In this document: piece by piece, positions 53,756 to 64,000 of the stretch | Position numbering within the stretch: position 1 is the first letter of the stretch | Layout of the letters: each line of letters begins with the position of its first letter | Assembly: GCF_026151205.1 (NCBI RefSeq) | Contig: NC_087077.1 | Span: forward strand, 9,539,983 to 9,603,982 | Direction: 5' to 3' | Source: Bolinopsis microptera | Lineage: Eukaryota > Ctenophora > Tentaculata > Lobata > Bolinopsidae | Length of the DNA: 64,000 nt | Program-made: the position numbers and the translations under genes | The notes under the pieces: model-generated | What the model was told of the DNA's origin: nothing | Database searches by the model: none | What the model saw: the letters and a program-made list of their open reading frames with translations, nothing else

Positions 53756-56700
53756 ACTAAGGCGAAAAAACCACACATAATGAACATAATTGCCTGTATC
53801 TTGGTTCGCGAAAGTGCGTATTCTCAAAGAATTTTTTTAATGTATTAAATCTCATTGGTTTTATCTATATTTTCATAATATGAAGTCAAATCCCGAATCA
53901 CGGCAAAAAAGGTTTTGGTGTATGCCCCCTTAAGGAATTGTGCGAGAAGACGATACATAGAAGCCCTCTTATGAACAAAGACGAGGCATCCGTGGGAAAG
54001 CTGGCGGTGAGGACATGTGAAGTACGATTTCTTCAGAGCTCGCCATTGACAAGGCCAGCATGGCAACCGCAGTACCCACGTGACCATGGTAACATTGTGA
54101 CGCAGTCCGCAGATCATTCAATTTTGTATCGTATCTCATGTATATCAAGATCAATCATCAATACGGCAATGAACACGGTTCCCATATCATATACTTCATT
54201 TTTATTAATTTACTTGATTTGTAATATGTTACCTGGGTATTATCGGGCGTGTTATTTGTATAGGCCATTATAAGAGACAGGTTTCTTCGGGCAGGCCCGG
54301 TGGAGAATAAAGTTGATTGGGACTCGGCGTGTTCTTGGGAGGAGATAATTATGCTGTTTCAGAGACTACTATAGTAGATTGATTTTATGTTTTTCGTAAA
54401 ATAAGAAATTAGGCTGCCTTAAAACCCGTAATTGTAGATAACTTCACAGGGCTCTAGATAGTGGTTTAGATATTGAAGATGTGACTTGACAATCCGGGTC
54501 ACTCTGCTAATTCTCACTCAAAAACCCGAACGAATCTATAAAGTATGGAAGAATTTAGCGGGTTCAAACTTCAACGGAAGAAAATTTTGCCACAAATATT
54601 TATTTCGGATTTTAAGTGCGTTCGTCGTTAACGAGTTGATAAAATGGAAGATTGGAGCACAGCTATATTTTCCTATTTAATTAAATCAGACCCACAAGGC
54701 CACACTGGTAAAATACCCATCCTACTTTTAATAAAACAATAAATAATTGTTTTATAAAATAATTGTTTTTATTAAATAATTGTTTTATTATCTACAATGG
54801 TCAAATATCCATCTTTCCCTGGAAGCCGACTGTCCCGGCAGTTTTTCCCTTTCCACAACCTCTGCGGCAAATCGGTGTTCTTTCTGTATATTGTTCTGAT
54901 TCGGCTCCAAATTTGGAGGACTGGATGGATGACTGGATCATGGCCATCCCATACAAGTACAACCAGTACGTGACCAAACGGGTTATCTTACTAAATAGCA
55001 CGAAAATAAACGAAGAAAAATAGAGATCCAGTCATTGGCCCTAGCGTGGATCCTAATAATATAATGTAAGAAGCCCTGTGTAGTGTGTATGAAAGCCATT
55101 TATGTTGCTCTTACATTTAGACTTTAGTGCCTGAGAAGTTATGAATATTATGGTTTGTCCAGGAGTCGTTTTAATTATTTAAAAAATTCAACGCAAATAT
55201 TTCTAATTATGCCCCAAACGTTCAGTAAATGATGGATATGCTGCTAAAGTAATACTAACGTAATTTTGTATTTGAACTTTTAAATCTTAACTTTACATGG
55301 AAGATCAGCAACATGTTTATTAACATTGTTTATTCTGCCGAAATTCTGATCCACGTTCGAATCATTTAAAAATATATCCGAGTTATTTTAAAATTCAAAA
55401 CAAACACTTTCAAAGATGCAACTTTGATTTCATATCAGGGTTGAGGTTTCCCTTTTTAACACGCAGCATTTCCATGACTGCTTTTTTTGTACCTTTACAC
55501 TCAACAACATCTGCTTATCTTGGGTTTAAAGTTTACACGCAGAACCAGCGGCATATTAATATTAACACAATGTGTTTCCTTGTACACTCAAGGCAGGTGG
55601 TGGACGTTGTGTTTTTGTTAGAAACACGCACACTCATGTGTAATGTATATGTGAAGTACACGTGTATCCCATACAGCTCGATGATAATGATAATGATAAA
55701 ATAATAACTTCCATCATGTACAGGGTGTTTCAAGACTCATGTCCAAATTTTGAGTGTATAATGCTTATGCTACAGGTTGAAATGAGCATTACGGAAGCAA
55801 ATGTTTCTTCATTCTTGTCTCAAATCGCAAGATAACACATTTGAGCGGACAATATGAGCATTTAAAAAAAATCTACTGTCTCACTTAGCACTCTATTGTA
55901 CAAAGAGTATTTTATTGTACTCTATTGTACAAAGATGTTTTCTGCAATACACTCCATAAGCTGATACATAGGAGTGCTTGCCCCCCCTAAACTAACAAAG
56001 TAAATAGCAGTAACTATTACTCATATGCCTGACCCCCCTCCCCCTAAACTAACAAAGTAAATAACAGTAACTATTACTCACATGGTTTTTGCCGATAGAA
56101 TCCTCCGAAGAATCTGATACCATATCTCAGTCGCTAAAATAGTAAGCTGGTTTTAAAATAGGAAGGTATATTTTTGAATTAGTGAAGTAGTTTTAACGTC
56201 ATATTATGTGAAATTTTATTGTTAGTCATAAAATTCTAATATCGACAAAAAATTCTTCAATTAATTATATGTTATTCACTGAGGCAATGACTTAAAGTCG
56301 CAATTTCTATAAAAGTTGCATCATAGATTGACAGCGACGTTCATTATTATTAACAGAAGAAATAAAATTGATAGAATGTATTTGTAGAAATATAAAACTT
56401 TTACTAGACTCATTACGAATAAATAAATAAATTATAAAGAAATAAAACGTCAAATATTAAAATCACAAAGTTGTACCTGATACCTGAAGTAACGCACAAA
56501 CGTGAAATCGTGATAACGTATAAACGACAACCACGTAACCACTTTAAATACATGCCACTTCTCCGAGAATATAATAATGGAATAAAAAATTAACTAGTTC
56601 AAGTTACGTTATTGTAAGGTGTACCTGTAACAGTCTCCAACATTTACCTTATCATGACACCAAATTCAACGCGGTAAATAACTTAACACAATACAAATTT

Positions 56701-59200
56701 TACGGTAGCTGCCCTGGATTATTACCAGAGAAGAGGGGCCTGCAGATATTTACATCTTCCCGTGTATCAAGCCCTGCGGAGAGTCCTTGACAATCGTTCC
56801 AGAGACCACTTTATTGACAAATATCATCAACGTAATTAATTAGTACAGCAAAGCTCCAACAAAAACCCCAAATAAAAGGTTTTCATAAAATTGAATTCCT
56901 GCGATCTGTTGCTAGCGTATACGGTGATTGATAAATTGACTTTGAGAATTCTACAACTAAGCTACATAATATATTATATTATGTAGCTGATGTATATGTA
57001 ATATATTATATTATATATATTATATAACATATTAAATATAATATAGACTGATTCTGGTGCTCCTTTTTCGCCTGATTCGTCGACGAAAATAGAGAGAATT
57101 TCAAAAACATTTACTCCTTTTTCACCACCTTTTTCACCATTCTCGCCATTATCATCATCGATGATGAAAACCAGAGGCAACACATAAGTGCGATGGGTGC
57201 TGAATTGCAATATTGACCTAATACGGAATACCTAATCATTATATAATACGACTCTGTCCAATAATCCAACCTGAGAGTACCTAAAGGCTGCAAATTTGGC
57301 GAATTGTCCAGCTTATTCGCGGTGTGTTTTTTCCTCCAAATTTGCAGCACATAAAATAATTTTATGCAGGTGCGGGATCGCACTATTTGTAAAATTTTAC
57401 CGCACCTTTATATATTATATAATATGTTACCGCACCTATATATAATATGTAAAAACGTTTAAATATATCCAGCTACTATAACTCTTAACTCAAGAATCTG
57501 AAGTAGGTACTAGGTACTGGAGTTGTACTTGAACTATTGAGTAACAAATAAGTGAATATACATCACCCATCAATAACAGTACAGAATGCAAAAACTAAGA
57601 ATGCAATTTACATTCAGGCAGGACTGCAGGAATCTAGTTCCTAAAATCAGGTTACTTCTAGAGTTCTGAGTTCCTGGAAACACTGCTGGCAACACGACTT
57701 GTACATCACTGAAATAACGAATGCGATTATTCGACTACTTACAACTAATTATTTAAGCAATTTAAAATACCTTTGAAAAAATATCCCAATTGGACAGGTA
57801 AGCTTTGAAAATTATACAGAAAAAGGACACAATAAGGAGACAGAGATTGTCAGGTGGGTTGGTTGTAACTGTATAAATCAATCAGGCCGAGGCAATTTCA
57901 GTTTAACTCGAGGAATTTACTTCATGTTTGATACTGCAAGATATGAAGATATTCTTATTATTGAATTCCTTCCTACTTCCTATTTACTTCCTTCCGTTTG
58001 CCCGTTTTCTTAGAACACGTACGAAACAAAATAATTCAATAGGGATAACTGATTGGTGATAAAAAATGGCTGCCAGCCCTGGGCTGGTATCCAATAATGC
58101 GCTAAAAGCACCTTGGTACATGTAATCTGTTCGACAATCCCTAAAGTTCGACCCTGTGGAACTAGAGTACTTTAGTTGAACAAGAAAATTGTGACTGGGT
58201 GGAAGGGATACATTTTTAATTTAGATTAGCTTCCAGTTCAGTTTTTTTATTGACCAATTTTGAGTCACATATGAAATTGTTTAATAGATACTGTACATAA
58301 TATTGTATAAAAACACTCAACACGCAACTACAAATCACACTAAAAAGTTAAAGAGGTTCAGTCTGTGGAAGTCATGATGGAGTTAAACTGTTTGTCGTAG
58401 TCCTTCCACTAACGTTGAAGAAACGGACGGTAAAAATAATCTTATGTTTTTATTGAATTGGTACTGCAAACTATAAATCAAGAGGCTTGCATATAATGAA
58501 CATATTGACACGGGTGCAGAGTTGAGTCTGTACGGAACCTAGTAGTTTCAGTTCCTTGTTTAACTTGCCGTACAGCAAGGACATCCACATTCCACTACTT
58601 TAGCCCGGCGAGGCACATAACTCACTCTACAACTCCATATCAAATGTTTCATATATACTAGCCAAGTTCACAAGATATAGCCTTGTGTTTGAAAAGCGCT
58701 CGTTAGAACTGCTTCCTTTCCCTTCAGTATCCCACAGTCTCTCGAGTTTCGTAACTGCCAGAGAACTCTCTTAAACATGGCGAGGTCAGCAATAAACTGC
58801 GGTACGAGTTGCAACTTAATACACATTTCCTTCACAATAAATTGTTTTATTTAGTGACCTGATCTGTGTTGGGAAAGTATTAGGTATTTGGGTGGGAGGG
58901 ATAATCATATTTATAATTTTTTGTACGATTCTATCCATATTTCTAATGCATTGTAAGTAATTCAATTAGTTCTGAATGATGTTTATTGTGGAGGTGGGAG
59001 AAGCACTACAATGTAAAAGGTAGGTACACAGTGTCGCTGAATAAGTTCCTGCTAGATAAATTAAAAATAGACTAAATCACGAATATTTCAGAATTCTAGG
59101 GGGGAGGATTATAAGGATTAGGCCTAACCCCAGTTCAAAATACAATAATATTATCAGAAATAACCTATTTAATGATGATTTATTTTCAACTTAACATTGA
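53756..59200. other. No gene recognised; one local duplication
   Basis: AT-rich intergenic DNA. 55987-56030 and 56043-56086 are near-identical direct repeats of a CCCCCCTAAACTAACAAAGT segment. 56965-57040 is a TATAATATATTA-type simple palindrome. An ORF at 54763-55023 looks compositionally plausible but matches nothing known. Confidence 0.4.
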
Positions 59201-59336
59201 AGAGTTGGAAGTTGTATCAAATAACGGAGTAGTTCGCTGTTTATTAGTCTCATGATTGAAATACTGATATCTGGATATTATCCGGTTGGAAGAGACAAGG
59301 ACAAGTGAAACAAGGAAGTTAGGAGTAAGGGCAAAT

Positions 59337-59360
59337 TTTCGGCGTCAACGCCATCTTCAG
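59337..59360 (-). ncRNA. Hammerhead-ribozyme-like core, 3' repeat copy
   Basis: In the repeat downstream of the ORF and on the ORF strand: CTGAAGA, U, GGCG-UUGA-CGCC stem-loop, GAAA. This fits the conserved CUGANGA ... GAAA core, and Penelope-like elements are known to carry hammerhead motifs in their repeats. One extra U sits before stem II, and stems I and III are not clearly formed, so activity is uncertain. Confidence 0.4.
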
Positions 59361-59556
59361 GCTAAAATTGTTATAAACGTTAGTATATAATAAATGCTTC
59401 TATACTAGTTAAAATGCTAAATTAAAATTACACACACTGAATACAGGTTACATCAAATGGTATTGTACATTACATTGAAAATAGTGATGTACACACGTTT
59501 TACACTCTGTCCAAGTACATAATATCTACTGAACAGCAGGGTCGTGTGCTATTTGT

Positions 59557-61764
59557 TTAAATTTGTCTTTGAATATGTTGTAAAAGAAATCCCTTAAGCT
59601 TCTCGCACTCTTCTTTGTTATTGATACTAGGTTTAAATAAATTAATGTAGTAAGCTTCTGTCACTTTACGTTTAATGGTGCTATATAAGTTAATTTCTAA
59701 AATATCGAAGGAAATATCTGGTTCTATGTTATCGTGAAACTCTGAATAATGAGCAGCCAACGCATTATCTGGATAGGTTAAAGGCCTGTTGACTGCTCTT
59801 CGATGCTCTGAAAATCTATCGTGTGCTGTTCTACTCGTTTCCCCTATATATAGCTCTTGACATAATTTACACGTAACTTTGTATATGACACATTTTGGTT
59901 TGCAGTCGTGATTTGTTGTGATGAGTGGACATATGATACAGTTTGGTATGGTGCAGTGTGGTTTGTCGTGTGGTCGTGATGAACATAAGATCTCTGAGAG
60001 TTTCTTACCTGGTGTGAATATGAATTTGACCGGTAAGTTGTGTGAGAGGGCAAATTGAGTGACTTCTTTGGAAAATGGCTCGTTGATGAATGGTAGAGTG
60101 CATGTTACGTGGTCGGTATCTTGTATGTTTGATGATGAAGGGTTATGACGTGTTGTAGGTGAGAGAGGGTGAAGTCGTCCTGTTTTGTTTATACGTCGTG
60201 GGTCTTGGTAACCGTTGTTGACCAACAAGTTGTCTACTATCTTCATGGACTCTTCTTTATACTCTGGTGTTGATGAGCAAAAAGCAGCCGTTTTGTAGAA
60301 GTTCTTGATTGTGGCTACTTTAGTTCCCTCATTGTGGTGGCTGTTGGCGTGCAGTGTGATATTCTTTTTCTGCTTCTTTCTGTAGAATTTGTGGTGTAGT
60401 GTTCCCTGTTCGTCGATCTTTATCTGGGTGTCGAGGAATGGGGTGAAATCCTGACGGCTTTCCGGATAGTCAATTTCCCATTTGAGCAACTGGTCTGGGT
60501 CCTCGTTTGAGATGGACTCCACTATCCTCAGAGCTTCTTCTTTGGAGCTGGCTAGACTCCCGGCATCATCCACGTATCTCCGGTAGAATGAGACGTGTAA
60601 ATCAGTGTAAATCGATCTTCTCTCGAACATATATACTCGTACTATCGCTCCTATTGGTGATGGTTGGCACCCCATGAAGAGACCAATTTTCTGGAGGTAG
60701 AGTCTTGAGTGATATGTAAAGTATGAGTTGGTGAAGACGAATTCAAGGATCTTGTGGATGTGCGTGAGTGTTAGACCCCAGGTGTCGAGGTCTTCCCAAT
60801 GTTCTTCGGTGAGTGTAATGAGGTCTTGAATGCAGCCACTGATGTTGATGTTTGTGTACAGTGCTGTGACGTCAGCTGTGAAGAATGAGAGACCTGAGAG
60901 TTGTTGATGTGACATGTTTTGAAGCTCTTCTAGGTGAGTGTGTATATTGCTCAGGTGAGATGGAACATGATTAAGCAGAGGAGATAGAATAGATTTAACA
61001 ATCCAAGCAAGCTTCTCAGAAGGGGAATTTATACAAGACACAATTGGACGTATTTTACAATTAGAAATAATATCTACATCTGAAACTAAGACATTACAAT
61101 CAAATTTATGAGTTTTCTTTATTAAATAAATAGTCGGTAGTTGGGTATTATGTGATTTAAATAAGTCTACTGTTTTGCTGTCATAATTACACATCCTACT
61201 TATCTCTGTCCATAACACATTACTCTCAGTCTCTAGTCTCTCAGTAACCCTGTTGATGAGGCGGCTGTAGGAGACTTCTGAGGGGTTTGCTATTGGTTGG
61301 ATCCGATTTTGTCGCGTGGTGGTAGGTGCAACGTAGGTGTACGCTTCTTCCGAGGTCATGTCTGACAGATGTTTCTGCGTAATCTGCTGTTGTACTCCAC
61401 TGCTCATAATCACAAACTCACCCCCCTTGTCGCTTCTCGAGAAGTGGAGTTCTTCTTTTCTTGCAATCAAGGATTTGAGTCCCTCCCGTTGTTTTGCTGT
61501 TAGGTTAGAGGGTACTTTACTGTGTTCTAATCTGGTGTTAATGATGTAACACAGTTGGCGGAGGTGATGTTCCATGGCGAGGTTGGTGGTGGGTGGAGCA
61601 CCAGCAAACGGTCGTTGAAATGGCACGTTTTTCGACTTAATAAATGCGAAGCTGGTCGGGCATGTATCATCTGGGATCTCAATTTTAGCCTGAAGATGGC
61701 GTTGACGCCGAAAATTTGCCCTTACTCCTAACTTCCTTGTTTCACTTGTCCTTGTCTCTTCCAA
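59557..61764 (-). CDS. Penelope-like reverse transcriptase with GIY-YIG endonuclease
   Basis: An uninterrupted 735-codon frame. Motifs in order: SDKGGEFVIM (111-120, finger), IYLIKKTHK (212-220), RT motif A FFTADVTALYTNI with Asp298, motif B GLFMGCQPSPIGA (361-373), motif C YRRYVDDAG with Asp399-Asp400, then a C..C..C linker (CTIPNCIICP) and GIY-YIG domain (VIYKVTC 626, YIGET 639, R..EHR, Glu704). All catalytic residues look present and the length suits a full Penelope protein. The frame opens at a TTG inside the terminal repeat; the first ATG is Met64, so either translation starts there or the upstream part is reached another way. It copies RNA to DNA at a nicked target for its own insertion. 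Confidence 0.92.
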   Translation of the reverse strand: MEETRTSETRKLGVRANFRRQRHLQAKIEIPDDTCPTSFAFIKSKNVPFQRPFAGAPPTTNLAMEHHLRQLCYIINTRLEHSKVPSNLTAKQREGLKSLIARKEELHFSRSDKGGEFVIMSSGVQQQITQKHLSDMTSEEAYTYVAPTTTRQNRIQPIANPSEVSYSRLINRVTERLETESNVLWTEISRMCNYDSKTVDLFKSHNTQLPTIYLIKKTHKFDCNVLVSDVDIISNCKIRPIVSCINSPSEKLAWIVKSILSPLLNHVPSHLSNIHTHLEELQNMSHQQLSGLSFFTADVTALYTNINISGCIQDLITLTEEHWEDLDTWGLTLTHIHKILEFVFTNSYFTYHSRLYLQKIGLFMGCQPSPIGAIVRVYMFERRSIYTDLHVSFYRRYVDDAGSLASSKEEALRIVESISNEDPDQLLKWEIDYPESRQDFTPFLDTQIKIDEQGTLHHKFYRKKQKKNITLHANSHHNEGTKVATIKNFYKTAAFCSSTPEYKEESMKIVDNLLVNNGYQDPRRINKTGRLHPLSPTTRHNPSSSNIQDTDHVTCTLPFINEPFSKEVTQFALSHNLPVKFIFTPGKKLSEILCSSRPHDKPHCTIPNCIICPLITTNHDCKPKCVIYKVTCKLCQELYIGETSRTAHDRFSEHRRAVNRPLTYPDNALAAHYSEFHDNIEPDISFDILEINLYSTIKRKVTEAYYINLFKPSINNKEECEKLKGFLLQHIQRQI
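61690..61713 (+). ncRNA. Hammerhead-ribozyme-like core, 5' repeat copy (antisense to the ORF)
   Basis: The same CTGAAGA ... GAAA arrangement as in the other terminal repeat, but because the repeats are inverted this copy is sense on the plus strand, opposite to the ORF. Confidence 0.35.
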
Positions 61765-61799
61765 CCGGATAATATCCAGATATCAGTTGGAAGTTGGAA

Positions 61800-63770
61800 C
61801 ACACATGTTTTGTACTCAACTTATTCATCTCTTGATCAAACGTGACTCCCACCATGAGTGAGTGCAAAATGAGGGCAAAGCTAAAAAACACAATCAACGA
61901 GAAGGGTTCAATGGAAATTTTATCTTCAGTGTGCTCATTACTTCAGTTATTCCAACAATCACATGGTAACTAAGTGACTGGTGAGAAGCATGTAGCATCT
62001 TTTAGCCTTTAAACACTGTAATAAGGTGATTTTATATAAATTGCTAGAGTTCTATGGAACTCAACAGCACTTGCTGGCAAACCTTTATATTACAATAGCT
62101 ATGTAGTCCCAGCCGCTATTTTGATTTATCCCAGTCCCAACCAGAATGAGGTTTTTTTCCCTCTTTTTTAGGGAGCAAACTTGTCACATTGGTCCAAGAG
62201 CATAAGAGTATAAACCGGATGTTTAGGCAAGGTGCTAGGATCTCATGACCTTAAATAGGTCAATAAATGACCAATTGCGATATGTTACAATGGAGTTTCT
62301 AGCATGTTCGCAAGCATTGTTTATGAACAATGAACATAGGGTTGCATAGAAATATACACAATTTTCAAAATCAATTTAACTTAAATGAACAAAACGAAAA
62401 AGTCTTAAAAACATAAAAATCTTAAAAATATGAGGGTTGTCCTCACTTTGCCGCTCCACACAACCTGAGCGTATTATCATGCTTGATAATTTCAATCAAA
62501 AACTTTCTCAAAGTCCGTTATGACTCAGATGACACTTTAATTTTTTGAGAACTCAGCTAAATGAAAGGAACCCAACAGTACTGTGCCATCTCCGAGACGT
62601 GTAAAGAAAGTAAAACATTTCAGCACTGAAGTTCAGACCTGCGACATGAGTGATATTTCTCAAGTATAGCTAGGGAATGATATAGCAATTAACAGAACTG
62701 CTTTGGTAAGAGAGTATTCAAAATTTACTGATGATGGAAGGATAGTCTGCAATAACACGATTTTATTGCAGCCCCCTTCCTATACCCTTTGGAGTAAGCA
62801 TTAAGATGGAAGTATTGGTAATGAGTCTCATCTTCAGAGTTAACAGACCAGTGGCTTCTCTGCTATATTTTCGCTCAGATGAGCATACAGTGCTGCACCT
62901 ACTTTGAAGTTGTGAGCTTGTCGATATAATTCTAAAATGTCAAAATAAACACATTATCACTTTCTGTAACAGCAAAAGGTCCATGGCCGACTTAACAATA
63001 AAACAAAAGTTAATAAAACAAAAGTTAAATTTATTACCAATTATTCAATCAATACATATCATAAATTCTAATATTGGAAACACAATGCAGAATGGATGTC
63101 TTAAACTATAATTTGTTGTCACTAATAATCTATTTACTTTCAAAGTTGAAATTTAGTTAAGTATGAAATGCCACCACATCATAGTTAGGGTAAAATATAA
63201 TTCTTAAAAATTTTAAAATTAAGAAGATTGCTCTATGACTTAAAATTTAAAATTTAGCAAAAGATGTCTAATTTTTAAATAGTTGGTTACAGTCTATGAC
63301 AGTACTGGCATGACCAACAGCTGAGCAAGGTTCCATCATTCTGAACTGTTCCAGAGATGTGTATGTTGAAATTGTGGGAAGCCAGGGACTAACTTTTGAG
63401 TAAAAGTTTGTTTGTTTAAAAGATTTTATTTTGATAAGCAGAGCATATCTATAAAATTGGAAAATTCCAGAGAAACAAACTTTAGAGGTCGCAACGTGAG
63501 ATAACATCGTTTTGCGGTATGCCCCTATAATAAAGCCGAGTGGGGAAATACTTAAAATTAGTAGTTTATACATACAAATTACCCCCACACATATTGACGA
63601 AATATTGACGAAATATTCTGTAAAACCCTCTGGTGTCGAGATTACTCCATCAGATCCCAAATTCGGATCCACTACTGTTAAGGAGACCCGCATCCAGTAG
63701 GGACTGTCAGCGGTAAGCTACAGCTCCTGCTGGTAATCGACTCGGAAAACAGTGGTGGTCCCCGTTTTTG
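61800..63770. other. No gene recognised
   Basis: AT-rich sequence. A 141-codon minus-strand ORF at 63268-63693 has no recognisable domain and low-complexity hydrophobic composition; it is not called. Confidence 0.4.
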
Positions 63771-63778
63771 GGTTGGAA

Positions 63779-64000
63779 ATGATGAAAACCAGATCTAAAT
63801 CTAACAATGAAGTAGACTGTATTCAGTTGGTTCCTTTTGGTGGCACACTGGTACCAGAAATTGACATCAGAAGTGGATCAAGCTCGGACAGTACATTAGA
63901 CATTCTGCTTCAGCCTGATAATCTAAGGGAAGTTACATCTGACAGCCAGACCTCAACTGACATCTCCGGAGAGACCAATGATACCTGCCCTGTTTGTTCC
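63779..64000 (+). CDS. Partial ORF running off the right edge
   Basis: Opens after an in-frame TAA near 63732, with two adjacent ATGs (63779, 63782), and stays open to the window end (73-74 codons). The peptide is Ser/Asp-rich and reaches a CPVC pair in its last residues (ETNDTCPVCS), which could be the start of a RING/PHD-type finger as in ORF1 of some non-LTR retrotransposons, or a host gene. The 3' part lies outside the window. Confidence 0.4.
   Translation, partial: MMKTRSKSNNEVDCIQLVPFGGTLVPEIDIRSGSSSDSTLDILLQPDNLREVTSDSQTSTDISGETNDTCPVCS

Larger units (their letters stand above)
59215..61784 (-). mobile_element. Penelope-like element with 108-bp inverted terminal repeats
   Basis: Perfect inverted repeats at 59263-59370 and 61680-61787 flank one long ORF. 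AGTTGGAAGTTG occurs at 59203-59214 and 61785-61796, a probable 12-bp target duplication that overlaps the tip of the right repeat by three bases. Penelope elements are known for terminal repeats in direct or inverted form; here they are inverted and identical, suggesting a recent insertion. The left part (59215-59262) lies outside the repeat. Confidence 0.85.

Noticed and set aside
54763..55023. Possible exon with EDWMDDWIMAIPYKYNQY
   Set aside because: Composition looks protein-like, but there are no splice partners and no family match.
63268..63693. A 141-aa minus-strand protein
   Set aside because: No domain, signal or homology pattern recognised; left uncalled in AT-rich DNA.

Overview
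This is animal (metazoan) nuclear DNA, AT-rich, intron-containing and crowded with transposable elements. The evidence is GT-AG spliced genes, two ionotropic glutamate receptor genes, a vitamin-C/nucleobase transporter, Penelope-like and CR1/jockey-like retroelements, a tRNA-derived SINE, many short inverted-repeat DNA transposons and internal TTAGGG repeats. The style fits an early-branching or other marine invertebrate; the sequence alone does not fix the phylum.

Layout. 1-5 kb: a rearranged LINE fragment and clusters of short hairpin elements. 4.7-17.2 kb: a tandem segmental duplication whose two units each carry one intronless, minus-strand iGluR-like gene (A, 6711-9389; B, 13933-16695). 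The genes are about 91% identical by eye, but their pore loops are very different. 17.3-21.5 kb: a multi-layer nest of elements (TIR element containing TTAGGG repeats, containing a CR1-like LINE, containing an unidentified 1.4-kb insert). 21.7-28.8 kb: a long-inverted-repeat element, an inverted pair of GC-rich palindromic repeats and LINE debris. 31-48 kb: a complete 16-exon minus-strand SLC23-family transporter gene (about 609 aa), assembled from exons in consistent phase. Its 8.8-kb intron 8 houses a FLYWCH pseudogene, a Penelope-like element, a TIR element, a minisatellite and a separate plus-strand gene for a secreted fucolectin/F5-8C-like protein. 49-54 kb: satellites, including about 770 bp of (CCCTGA)n. 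59.2-61.8 kb: a nearly intact Penelope-like element with 108-bp perfect inverted terminal repeats. At the right edge an ORF runs out of the window.

There is no operon-like cooperation here. The biologically notable pieces are the duplicated iGluR pair with swapped selectivity-filter residues, and a mobile-element landscape in which the tandem duplication supplies empty sites that order the insertions. No clearly new multi-gene system was found; the best candidates for novelty are the divergent iGluR pores with a Cys-rich loop, and the telomere-repeat-carrying inverted-repeat family.
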